Shown: positions 1 through 6,471 of the stretch, piece after piece
Position numbering within the stretch: the stretch's first letter is position 1
Layout: each line of letters starts with the position of its first letter
Assembly (NCBI GenBank): GCA_947446335.1
Contig: CANFGA010000085.1
Location: 1 to 9,181 of the forward strand
Source of the DNA: Oxalobacteraceae bacterium
GTDB taxonomy: Bacteria > Pseudomonadota > Gammaproteobacteria > Burkholderiales > Burkholderiaceae_D
Reading direction: 5' to 3'
Length of the DNA: 9,181 bases
Made by a program: the position numbers and the translations under genes
The notes under the pieces: generated by a model
Database searches by the model: none
Seen by the model: only the letters and a program-made list of their open reading frames with translations
Told to the model about the DNA's origin: nothing

Positions 1-161
1 ATGACGGGTTTTTTTTGCGTCTGGAGTCCGTGTCTGCAGCCTGGTACCTGCATTTGAAATATTGTTATTTTTCTTGTTTCAGTTGAATCCGAAAATGATC
101 TGTCTGCGTATATAGACATGATGCGGCAATTCGTCGCACTGACTTTTTCAAAGGGAATTTC

Positions 162-689
162 ATGAACCTCAAATTTGCACCAGTTGCCGTCGCTTCCATC
201 CTGTTATCCGTTGCTTCCGCGATGGTCCACGCGGCTGATGTTCCTGCAGCGATTGCTGTGCCTGCAGGTAACTCGATTGCGATGACGGCACTTGGCGCCG
301 GCGATCTGACGTACGAGTGCCGTGTCAAGGTTGCAATGCCTGACAACTTTGAGTGGGTGTTCGCGGGTCCGAATGCGGTGTTGTACGATGCGCAGAAAGC
401 GCCAATCGGCAAGTATTATGCCGGCCCGACCTGGGAATCGAACGATGGCAGCAAGGTCACCGGCAAGCAGTTGGCGCTCAGCCCGTCCAATAATGCCGCT
501 TCGATTCCGCTGCAACTGGTGCAAGCCAACCCAGCCACCGGCAGTGGCGCGATGACCGGCGTCACTTACATCCAGCGCTTGAACACGAAAGGCGGGATCG
601 CCCCGATGGATGCCTGCAATACAGACAATGTCGGCGCCAAGAAAACGGTCAAGTACGAAGCTGACTACCTGTTCTACAAGGCGATGTAA
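162..689 (+). CDS. Secreted DUF3455-family protein of unknown function
   Basis: A 175-residue protein that I assign to the DUF3455 family from its overall pattern; no biochemical function is established for that family to my knowledge. Residues 1-24 look like a Sec signal peptide: short basic start, hydrophobic stretch, and VHA just before a likely cut at A24/A25, so it is probably exported to the periplasm or beyond. Family-like blocks are PAGN (34-37), YEC (51-53), the GPTWESNDGS stretch (about 88-97), VTYIQRLNT (134-142) and ADYLFYK at the C-terminus. Two cysteines, C53 and C152, remain after cleavage and could form a disulfide. The ATG is preceded by an AAGGGA Shine-Dalgarno-like element at 151-156. 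I found no convincing promoter in the 161 bases upstream. The stop codon lies one base from the ehuA stop codon on the opposite strand. Family assignment is from memory of conserved blocks. Confidence 0.85.
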   Translation: MNLKFAPVAVASILLSVASAMVHAADVPAAIAVPAGNSIAMTALGAGDLTYECRVKVAMPDNFEWVFAGPNAVLYDAQKAPIGKYYAGPTWESNDGSKVTGKQLALSPSNNAASIPLQLVQANPATGSGAMTGVTYIQRLNTKGGIAPMDACNTDNVGAKKTVKYEADYLFYKAM

Positions 690-690
690 T

Positions 691-1527
691 TCAGATCGCC
701 TCGGTCACGGCACGCAGGAAAGCCTGGGTGCGTTCGTGCTGAGGTGCGCCGAACAGGGCTTCCGGCGTGCCCTGTTCGACGATCTTGCCTTCTGAAAAAA
801 AGCAGACCCGGTCCGCGAATTCGCGGGCAAAGCCCATCTGGTGCGTGACCATCAGCATCGTCAACTGGTGTTCGCTGCCCAGGCGGCGGATCACATTGAG
901 GACCTCGCCGCACAGTTCCGGGTCGAGCGCGGAAGTGACTTCATCGAACAGCATGACTCTGGGGCGCATCGCCAGCGCGCGCGCGATCGCGACGCGCTGC
1001 TGCTGTCCACCCGACAATTGCGACGGAAAGTGTCCCAGCTTGTCCGACAGCCCGACCATGTCGAGCAATTCGCTGGCGCGCTCAGTGGCTTCCTGCTTGC
1101 TCAGACCGAGCACCTTGTTGGGCGCCTGCGCCACGTTTTGCAGCGCCGTCATGTGTGGGAACAGATTGAAGTTTTGAAATACCATGCCGATGTTGCGGCG
1201 CCCTTTGCTGCGGTGGCTTGCACTCGCCGGCACCAGCACTGCGTTGACCGACATGTGCGTGAGCGGTTCGCCATCGAGTTCGATGACCCCATCGTCTATT
1301 TCTTCGAGCATCATCAAGACGCGCAGCAGCGTCGATTTGCCTGATCCGCTGGGGCCGATGATCGCCACCTTTTCATTGGCTTCAATGTCCAGGTCCAGAT
1401 GGTCGAGCACGGTCAACTTGCCGTAGCGTTTGCTCACGCCGCGCAAGCGCAAAATGGTATCGCCGATCACGGCTGGTTCGATGTCGGCCGGGTTGATTGC
1501 CAATGCGTCGAGGGTCGAATGTGTCAT
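691..1527 (-). CDS. ehuA: Ectoine/hydroxyectoine ABC importer, ATP-binding subunit EhuA
   Basis: A 278-residue ATPase of the polar amino acid (HisP/GlnQ-like) uptake family, expected to power import of ectoines through EhuC/EhuD at the inner membrane. All nucleotide-binding motifs are visible: Walker A GPSGSGKST (58-66), Q-loop Q118 in GMVFQ, ABC signature LSGGQQQR (171-178), Walker B VMLFDE (191-196), D-loop SALD (199-202) and switch histidine H229. The N-terminus carries about 23 residues before the ABC domain begins, somewhat more than typical members. The start is supported by a strong TAAGGAG Shine-Dalgarno nine bases upstream. It is the last gene of the ectR-ect-ehu run. Its stop codon faces the DUF3455 stop codon across one base, and no terminator hairpin was seen. 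The substrate is inferred from linkage to ectABCD and from EhuB; from the ATPase alone only an amino-acid-type importer could be claimed. Confidence 0.92.
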   Translation of the reverse strand: MTHSTLDALAINPADIEPAVIGDTILRLRGVSKRYGKLTVLDHLDLDIEANEKVAIIGPSGSGKSTLLRVLMMLEEIDDGVIELDGEPLTHMSVNAVLVPASASHRSKGRRNIGMVFQNFNLFPHMTALQNVAQAPNKVLGLSKQEATERASELLDMVGLSDKLGHFPSQLSGGQQQRVAIARALAMRPRVMLFDEVTSALDPELCGEVLNVIRRLGSEHQLTMLMVTHQMGFAREFADRVCFFSEGKIVEQGTPEALFGAPQHERTQAFLRAVTEAI

Positions 1528-1536
1528 GGGTCAGAA

Positions 1537-1543
1537 CTCCTTA
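1537..1543 (-). promoter_or_regulatory. Shine-Dalgarno of ehuA overlapping the ehuD stop codon
   Basis: Read on the minus strand this is TAAGGAG, nine bases before the ehuA ATG. The first three bases are the TAA stop codon of ehuD, so a ribosome finishing ehuD stands on the ehuA ribosome-binding site. This suggests coupled translation and fixes the ehuA start. Confidence 0.85.
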
Positions 1544-2206
1544 TGGCAAGCGCAGACGCGCTTCCAGTTTGCGCACCAGCAATGAGACAACGATGCTGAT
1601 GATCAGAAAAAATAGGCCGGCAAGCGTGATCGGCTCGACGTAGCGAAATGATTGCGATCCAATGTTCTTCGCTTGCAGCATCAGTTCGACCACGGTGATG
1701 GCCGACAGCACCGGTGTATCCTTGAACATCGCCACCAGATAATTACCGAGTGCGGGCACGATGGGCCGGATCGCCTGCGGCAGCACGATGTTGCTGTAGA
1801 CGTTCCACGGCGACATGCTCAGTGCGCTGGCCGCTTCCCACTGGCCGCGCGGCACCGCGTTGAGTCCGGCGCGATACACTTCGGCCACGTAGCACGAATA
1901 ATGCAGCGCGATGCCGAGCGTGCCGGCGGCCAGCGCCGACAATGTGAGTCCGAATTCGGGCAGCACGTAAAACAGGAAATAAAGCTGGATCAGCAGCGGC
2001 GTACTGCGCACGAATTCGATCACGGCCGTGGCCGGCCAGGACAGCAGGCGCGAACGCGAGCGCCGCAGCAGTGCCAGCAGCAAACCGCCGACCAGGGCCA
2101 GCGCGAAACCGACGATGGTGATGCCGACCGTATACACCGCCGCGCGCAGCAAGTCCGGCAGAATTTGCAGCGCAAATTGCCAGTCAAACAAGGTTGTACC
2201 GCTCAT
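1541..2206 (-). CDS. ehuD: Ectoine/hydroxyectoine ABC importer, permease EhuD
   Basis: A 221-residue inner-membrane permease of the HisM/GlnP type (polar amino acid ABC transporters). Several hydrophobic segments are evident, for example about 26-47, 71-83, 90-107 and 193-211. The cytoplasmic coupling (EAA) loop lies at about 124-144, in the stretch from EAASALSMSP to IVLPQA, where it would contact EhuA. The conserved FVRSTPLLIQLYF block sits at about 65-77. The start ATG overlaps the ehuC stop as ATGA, and there is no clear Shine-Dalgarno of its own, so it probably relies on translational coupling to ehuC. It likely forms a heterodimeric channel with EhuC. Which of the two permeases is C and which is D is assigned by order (B-C-D-A) and resemblance, so the letters could be debated although the role is secure. 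Confidence 0.9.
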   Translation of the reverse strand: MSGTTLFDWQFALQILPDLLRAAVYTVGITIVGFALALVGGLLLALLRRSRSRLLSWPATAVIEFVRSTPLLIQLYFLFYVLPEFGLTLSALAAGTLGIALHYSCYVAEVYRAGLNAVPRGQWEAASALSMSPWNVYSNIVLPQAIRPIVPALGNYLVAMFKDTPVLSAITVVELMLQAKNIGSQSFRYVEPITLAGLFFLIISIVVSLLVRKLEARLRLP

Positions 2207-2859
2207 AGGGAAGCTTTCATCACGCCGCGGTTCAGGCGCCGTTCAAGCAGGCGCATCGACAAGTTGATCGCTTGCGCCAGCACGAAATAGATCACCAGTG
2301 CGATCGAAAATATTTCGGCGCTGCGAAAGGTGTTTTCAACCAGTTGGTTGGCGCGAAAGGTCAGGTCGGCCAGTGTGATCAGCGATACCAGCGAGCTACC
2401 TTTGAGCAATTCGATCAGCAGGTTGGTCGCCGGTCCGATCGCATTGGCCAGCGCCTGCGGCAGCACGATGCCAAAAAAACGGTCCACCGGCGCCATGCTG
2501 AGCGCGATGGCAGCCTCGATCTGGCCGCGCGGCACGGCCAGCAGCGCGCCGCGCATCACTTCGGCGCCGTACGCCCCGATGTTCAAGCCCAGTCCCATCA
2601 CGGCGACCGTATACGGGCTCAGACTGATATTAAAGGGCGGCAGCGGCAGCACGAAAAACAGCCAGAATAATTGCACCATCAGCGAGGTACCGCGGAAAAT
2701 TTCAATGTAAATGTTGGCCACCCAGCGCAATACGCGCACAGTCGACATCTTGGCCGTTGCAGCCAGCAGCGCCAGTACAGCCGCCAGCAAGGCCGCCACG
2801 CAAGTGATGCGGATGGTGACCAGCGTGCCTTCGAGCAGCAGTGGAAAAAGTTCAGTCAT
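2203..2859 (-). CDS. ehuC: Ectoine/hydroxyectoine ABC importer, permease EhuC
   Basis: A 218-residue inner-membrane permease of the polar amino acid ABC family and the likely channel partner of EhuD. It shows the family's periplasm-proximal block FRGTSLMVQLFW (about 55-66), hydrophobic segments at about 17-36, 60-74, 84-98 and 183-200, and the EAA coupling loop at about 115-135 (EAAIALSMAP through IVLPQA). The start is preceded by AAGGG nine bases upstream, which overlaps the ehuB stop codon. The gene ends in an ATGA overlap with ehuD. The length is normal for the family. The ectoine substrate is inferred from the operon; sequence alone supports an amino-acid-type importer permease. Confidence 0.9.
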   Translation of the reverse strand: MTELFPLLLEGTLVTIRITCVAALLAAVLALLAATAKMSTVRVLRWVANIYIEIFRGTSLMVQLFWLFFVLPLPPFNISLSPYTVAVMGLGLNIGAYGAEVMRGALLAVPRGQIEAAIALSMAPVDRFFGIVLPQALANAIGPATNLLIELLKGSSLVSLITLADLTFRANQLVENTFRSAEIFSIALVIYFVLAQAINLSMRLLERRLNRGVMKASL

Positions 2860-2868
2860 CGCAGGGGG

Positions 2869-2874
2869 CCCTTA
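2869..2874 (-). promoter_or_regulatory. Shine-Dalgarno of ehuC overlapping the ehuB stop codon
   Basis: Minus-strand TAAGGG, nine bases before the ehuC ATG. Its TAA is the ehuB stop codon. It is the same stop-in-SD design as at ehuD/ehuA and ectC/ectD, with a slightly weaker SD core. Confidence 0.7.
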
Positions 2875-3717
2875 TGGCTGGACTATATCGGCGAGCGTTT
2901 TTTTGGTCAGATTGCTGGCGTCGAAGCCGAACGGTGCGACCGTGCGCAGATGCTCTTCGCTGCCTATCCAGCCTTGCAGCGCCGTATTGACCATGTCGCG
3001 CAAATCGCCATCTTGCTGGCGGAAGGCCAGCGCCCCATAACCCATGTGCGCCGGGTCATCCTGGAAATTGGTGGTCGCCTCGACCCGGCGGCCGCCCTTG
3101 ACGGCAAGGCCCTTCATCGTCAGCGCGGTGCCGACGGCAGCCTGGGCGCGGCGGGTGCGCACCGCCATCAATTGCGCCGTCGGGCTGGGCACCTGCATGA
3201 TGCGCCCTTCCGGAATGCCGGCCGCGATCGCATACGCATACTGCGAGGTACCGGCCATGATGGCGATCTTGATCTTGTCGTTGGCAGCGATATCGGCATA
3301 GCTGGTCAGTTTGCGGGGATTACCCTTGGCTACCAGCAGCGTGTCGCCAAGCTGGTAGTGCGGGTCGGAGAACAAGACTTGTTTGGCACGCTCCGGGGTC
3401 ACGTACATGCCGGCGGCGATGACATCGAAACGGCCAGCGATCAAGCCCGGGATCAGGCTGCCCCACTCGGTGAGCACGGCATTGACTTTTGTCACGCCGA
3501 TCTGGCCGAACACGATCTTGGCGATCTCCGGCGACTCGCCCGTTACCTTGCCGTCCAGCTGCGTGTAGGCGAACGGCGTTTCATTGGCATAGCCGATGCG
3601 GATTTCTCCGGTGCGCTGCACGCGCTCCAACGTGGTTTCAGCTACCGCCGGGGCGCTCAGTGCGAGCACGGCGGCCAGGGTGGCGAGGAGCGGAGCGAAG
3701 CTGCGGGTCAATGTCAT
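2872..3717 (-). CDS. ehuB: Periplasmic ectoine/hydroxyectoine-binding protein EhuB
   Basis: A solute-binding protein (family 3, SBP_bac_3 fold) of 281 residues that should capture ectoine or hydroxyectoine in the periplasm and pass it to EhuC/EhuD. The chosen ATG at 3717 has AAGGAA five bases upstream and begins a clean signal peptide: TR near the start, a hydrophobic core to about residue 22, and AVA before a likely cut at A26/E27. A GTG at 3753 would add 12 polar residues but has no Shine-Dalgarno, so I rejected it. Ligand-pocket candidates, by comparison with Sinorhizobium EhuB as I remember it, are E46 and F49 (NETPF), W85, Y105 and R110 (MYVTPER). Spacings between the aromatic residues and the arginine agree with that protein's F24/Y60/F80/R85. 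This supports ectoine specificity beyond mere linkage. It follows ectD after 67 bases, the second-largest gap in the run after ectR/ectA. Confidence 0.9.
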   Translation of the reverse strand: MTLTRSFAPLLATLAAVLALSAPAVAETTLERVQRTGEIRIGYANETPFAYTQLDGKVTGESPEIAKIVFGQIGVTKVNAVLTEWGSLIPGLIAGRFDVIAAGMYVTPERAKQVLFSDPHYQLGDTLLVAKGNPRKLTSYADIAANDKIKIAIMAGTSQYAYAIAAGIPEGRIMQVPSPTAQLMAVRTRRAQAAVGTALTMKGLAVKGGRRVEATTNFQDDPAHMGYGALAFRQQDGDLRDMVNTALQGWIGSEEHLRTVAPFGFDASNLTKKTLADIVQP

Positions 3718-3722
3718 GTTGT

Positions 3723-3728
3723 TTCCTT
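3723..3728 (-). promoter_or_regulatory. Shine-Dalgarno that fixes the ehuB start
   Basis: Minus-strand AAGGAA, five bases before the ATG at 3717. It favours this start, which gives a standard signal peptide, over the GTG at 3753, which has no ribosome-binding site. Confidence 0.75.
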
Positions 3729-3747
3729 GGTTGTGTCCTTCTTTTGC

Positions 3748-3771
3748 GCGCACCGACGCCGGTCAATGCGC
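3748..3771 (-). other. Hairpin in the ectD-ehuB intergenic gap
   Basis: On the minus strand the 67-base gap between ectD and ehuB can fold. There is an inner stem ACCG/CGGT closing a four-base GCGT loop and an outer stem GCGC/GCGC, with a four-base ATTG bulge on the 5' side. No U-run follows (the next bases are GCAAAAGAAGG), so it is not an intrinsic terminator. A hairpin at the border between biosynthetic and transport genes could stabilise or process the mRNA and so set different levels of Ect and Ehu proteins; that role is inference. Confidence 0.4.
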
Positions 3772-3784
3772 ATCAGGAGTTGCT

Positions 3785-4708
3785 TCAGTGATGAGCAGCG
3801 AACGCTTGCGGCGTCAACGCGGCAACGTCGTCGCGCGCGGCGATGTAGTCGGGGCGTGGCGTCAAGCCGTCGCGCGGAGCTTGCAGCAAATTGTCGACGC
3901 TGTTGTAGACGAAGAACGCATTGCTACGCGGATAAGGCGTGATGTTGCTGTTGGAACCATGCATCGTGTTGCAGTCGAAAAAGACGACCGAACCAGCCTT
4001 GCCCTTGGCCGTTGTGATGCCACCCATGTCGGCCAGATAGCTCAGCAGCAGCGGATCTGGCACGCCGCATTCCTGGATTCTCAAAGATGTCTTGTAATTT
4101 TCTTCCGGCGTTTCGCCCATGCACGAGATGAAATGCTGGTGTGAACCCGGGATCAGCATCAGCGGTCCGTTCTCATCGGTATTGTCGGTCAGCAGGATCG
4201 AGCAGCTGAGCGCGCGCATGGCCGGCATCCCATCCTCGATATGCCAGGTTTCGAAATCGGAATGCCAGTAGAATTGCTTGCCCGTGAAGCCGGGCTTGTA
4301 ATTGATGCGCGACTGGTGTATGTAGACTTCGCTGCCGAGCACGTCGCGCGCCACGTTGAGCACGCGCGGGTCGCGCATCAGGTTGGCGAACAAGGGGTTC
4401 AGGTGGTGCACATCGAAGATCGAGCGCACGTCGCCGCTGCCCGGTTCGGCGATCACTTCCTCGCGGCCCTGGTGTGCATGGCTTTCGCGCATCGTTTGCA
4501 TTTCAGCGTACAGCGCCGCCACTTCATCGGCGTCGAACAGGTCGGGCATCAGCAGGAAGCCCTGGTCGCGATAGCTGGCGCGCTGGGCGTCGCTCAGCGC
4601 AGTTTGCGGCGTCAAGCCATCCTTGGCTTCATGCAAGACCGGGCCGCAGCGCGCGAGTATCGCTGCAATGTTCTGGTCACGGCTCTGGTAAGGTATTTGA
4701 GTCTGCAT
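3785..4708 (-). CDS. ectD: Ectoine 5-hydroxylase EctD
   Basis: A 307-residue Fe(II)/2-oxoglutarate-dependent dioxygenase (PhyH superfamily) that converts ectoine to (4S,5S)-5-hydroxyectoine in the cytoplasm, using O2 and 2-oxoglutarate. The EctD signature is present at about 146-162 (FYWHSDFETW, then IEDGMP). The iron triad is H149, D151 and H250. R261 in YPRSN is in the position expected to hold the 2-oxoglutarate carboxylate. Q132 (IHQSRIN) matches the conserved substrate-side glutamine. All align within two or three residues of the Virgibacillus salexigens enzyme numbering as I recall it (H146, D148, H248, R259). Length is normal for the family. The ATG is preceded by TAAGGAG, which overlaps the ectC stop. 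The intact active site implies the host makes hydroxyectoine as well as ectoine. Confidence 0.96.
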   Translation of the reverse strand: MQTQIPYQSRDQNIAAILARCGPVLHEAKDGLTPQTALSDAQRASYRDQGFLLMPDLFDADEVAALYAEMQTMRESHAHQGREEVIAEPGSGDVRSIFDVHHLNPLFANLMRDPRVLNVARDVLGSEVYIHQSRINYKPGFTGKQFYWHSDFETWHIEDGMPAMRALSCSILLTDNTDENGPLMLIPGSHQHFISCMGETPEENYKTSLRIQECGVPDPLLLSYLADMGGITTAKGKAGSVVFFDCNTMHGSNSNITPYPRSNAFFVYNSVDNLLQAPRDGLTPRPDYIAARDDVAALTPQAFAAHH

Positions 4709-4713
4709 CGGTG

Positions 4714-4720
4714 CTCCTTA
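4714..4720 (-). promoter_or_regulatory. Shine-Dalgarno of ectD overlapping the ectC stop codon
   Basis: Minus-strand TAAGGAG, five bases before the ectD ATG. Its TAA terminates ectC. It suggests coupled translation of the ectoine synthase and the hydroxylase. Confidence 0.85.
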
Positions 4721-5119
4721 TTTTGTAGTCACAGGCGCTGCGGCATAGACGCCGTCGGCATCGTGCACTTCAGTGCCGGTCAGCGGCGGATTGAAGGTGC
4801 AGACCACGCGCATGTCGGCGCCGGCATCGGCGCGCAGGAAATGGCGGTCATTCTTGTTGAGTGCATACATGGTGCCGGGTTCGATGCGGAACACTTCTCC
4901 GGACGGGATCAACTCGACCTCGCCGCAGCCTTCGACGCAGTAGACCGCTTCGAAATGATTCTTGTACCAGATGTGGGTCTGGGTACCGGCGAAGATCGTG
5001 GTTTCGTGCATCGAAAAACCCATGTTGTCGTCCTGCAGCAGCAGGCGGCGGCTGGCCCAAGTGTCGGTTTTCACGTCACGCGATGTGTTCAGGATATCCT
5101 TCAGGCGGCGCACAATCAT
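4718..5119 (-). CDS. ectC: L-ectoine synthase EctC
   Basis: A 133-residue cupin-fold enzyme that cyclises N-gamma-acetyl-L-2,4-diaminobutyrate to ectoine with loss of water, the last step of ectoine synthesis, in the cytoplasm. The start MIVRRLKDI is typical of the family. The three residues that bind the catalytic iron in the Paenibacillus lautus enzyme (Glu57, Tyr85, His93) fall at exactly the same positions here: E57 in NHFEAVY, Y85 in PGTMYALN and H93 in NDRHFLR. Length is standard. The ATG overlaps the ectB stop as ATGA, and a GAGG element at 5127-5130 lies seven bases upstream. The stop codon is built into the ectD Shine-Dalgarno. Nothing unusual is visible in the protein, and identification is secure. 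Confidence 0.97.
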   Translation of the reverse strand: MIVRRLKDILNTSRDVKTDTWASRRLLLQDDNMGFSMHETTIFAGTQTHIWYKNHFEAVYCVEGCGEVELIPSGEVFRIEPGTMYALNKNDRHFLRADAGADMRVVCTFNPPLTGTEVHDADGVYAAAPVTTK

Positions 5120-6423
5120 GCTGTCACCTCGCTGTCTGTGATGGCAACGTTGGCATCGGTCTCAAGCCGGATGTCACTGAGCGTATCGGACATCGCCTGC
5201 TCCAGAATATCGAGTCCGGCCAGCAGGGTTTCCGATTCGATCGTCAACGGTGTCAGCAGCTTGATCACTTCATCATTGCCGCCCGAGGTTTCGATCACTA
5301 GTCCATTCTGGAATGCCAGCGAGGTGATCCGGTCGGCCAGCACCGGGTCGAGAAACGCGAGACCTTGCATCATCCCGCGTCCACGCCGCGTCATGTTCGC
5401 TGCCGGATAATTCTTGACCAGTTTGTCGAGGTAAGCGGTGATGACCTTGCCCTTCTTGTCGATCGAAGCTTGAAACTTTTCATCGCTCCAGTAATGGTCC
5501 AGCGCAGCAGTCGCGGTGACGAAAGCGAGATTGTTGCCGCGGAATGTGCCATTGTGCTGGCCCGGTTCCCAGACATCGTATTCGGGCTTGATCAGCAATA
5601 CCGCCAGCGGCAAACCGTAGCCGGACAGCGATTTCGACAGCGTCACCATGTCGGGCTTGATGCCGGCCGGCTCGAAACTGAAGAAGGTGCCGGTGCGTCC
5701 GCAGCCCGCCTGGATATCGTCGACGATGAGCAAGATGTCATTGCGGCGGCACAGCTGTTCGAGTTTTTTCAGCCAGCCGAAACTGGCCACGTTCAAGCCG
5801 CCTTCGCCCTGCACGCATTCGACGATGATCGCGGCCGGAAGATCGACGCCGCTGCTCGGATCGACGATCATCTTGTCGAGCATGGCCAGGGTGTCGATGT
5901 CGGCACCGAAGTAGCCTGAATACGGCGCATGGTAGACATTGGCCAGCGGTACGCCAGCGGCATCGCGGTATTTGCGGTTGCCGGTGAGCGCAAGTGCACC
6001 GAGTGTCACGCCGTGAAAGCCGTTGGTGAAGGCGATGATGCTCTGGCGGCCGGTCACCTTGCGCGCCAGCTTGATCGCCGCTTCGACCGCATTGGTGCCG
6101 GTCGGCCCGGTGAATTGCGTCTTGTATTGCATCTTGCGCGGCTTCAGGATGCGTGCTTCAAACGTGTTCAGGAATTGCTTCTTGGCCGAGGTGGCCATGT
6201 CCAGCCCGTGCACCATGCCGTCAGTGTCCAGATAATCCATCAGCGCTTTTTTCAGCAGAGGATTGTTGTGGCCGTAATTGAGGCTGCCGGCACCGGCCAG
6301 GAAATCGATGTATTGCTGGCCGTTTTCGTCGGTCAACGTGGCGTTCTGGGCCTTGGCGAAAATGGTTGGAAATGAGCGGATATAGCCTCGAACTTCGGAT
6401 TCCAGTCGGTCAAATGTACGCAT
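5116..6423 (-). CDS. ectB: L-2,4-diaminobutyrate transaminase EctB
   Basis: A 435-residue class-III, PLP-dependent aminotransferase. It converts L-aspartate-4-semialdehyde to L-2,4-diaminobutyrate with glutamate as amino donor, the first committed step of ectoine synthesis. The family start (RLESEVRGYIRSFP) is clear. The PLP phosphate region GPTGTNAVEAA is at 106-116, NGFHGVTLGA at 134-143, the aspartate facing the pyridine nitrogen is D235 in VDDIQAG, and the Schiff-base lysine is K264 in TLSKSLSG. FRGNN (294-298) is typical of EctB. The last 20 or so residues form an acidic tail slightly beyond the usual length. The ATG has AAGGAA seven bases upstream (6431-6436). The gene starts 48 bases after ectA and overlaps ectC by four bases. 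Siderophore or diaminopropane-pathway DABA transaminases are similar, but the ectABC context decides the assignment. Confidence 0.96.
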   Translation of the reverse strand: MRTFDRLESEVRGYIRSFPTIFAKAQNATLTDENGQQYIDFLAGAGSLNYGHNNPLLKKALMDYLDTDGMVHGLDMATSAKKQFLNTFEARILKPRKMQYKTQFTGPTGTNAVEAAIKLARKVTGRQSIIAFTNGFHGVTLGALALTGNRKYRDAAGVPLANVYHAPYSGYFGADIDTLAMLDKMIVDPSSGVDLPAAIIVECVQGEGGLNVASFGWLKKLEQLCRRNDILLIVDDIQAGCGRTGTFFSFEPAGIKPDMVTLSKSLSGYGLPLAVLLIKPEYDVWEPGQHNGTFRGNNLAFVTATAALDHYWSDEKFQASIDKKGKVITAYLDKLVKNYPAANMTRRGRGMMQGLAFLDPVLADRITSLAFQNGLVIETSGGNDEVIKLLTPLTIESETLLAGLDILEQAMSDTLSDIRLETDANVAITDSEVTA

Positions 6424-6471
6424 GTTGGTGTTCCTTTATATTGGTTGGAGAGCGAGCGTCCGTCTTTTTAA

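Noticed and set aside
9..16. Run of eight T bases near the left edge
   Set aside because: It could be the tail of a plus-strand terminator whose stem lies outside the window, but no stem is visible and the claim cannot be supported.
83..116. TTGAAT and TATAGA as a promoter for the DUF3455 gene
   Set aside because: The spacing of about 22 bases is too long for sigma70, and no better pair was found in 1-161.
3718..3753. GTG start giving EhuB 12 extra residues
   Set aside because: It has no Shine-Dalgarno and would put a polar segment before the signal peptide, whereas the ATG at 3717 has a good ribosome-binding site.
2671..3942. Long plus-strand open frame of 423 codons antisense to ehuB and neighbours
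   Set aside because: It is rich in His, Arg, Gln and Ala with no domain. It is the mirror of a well-supported minus-strand coding region with G+C-biased third positions.
4241..5410. Long plus-strand open frame of 389 codons antisense to ectD, ectC and ectB
   Set aside because: It crosses three confidently identified genes on the other strand and has no recognisable motif, so it is a shadow.
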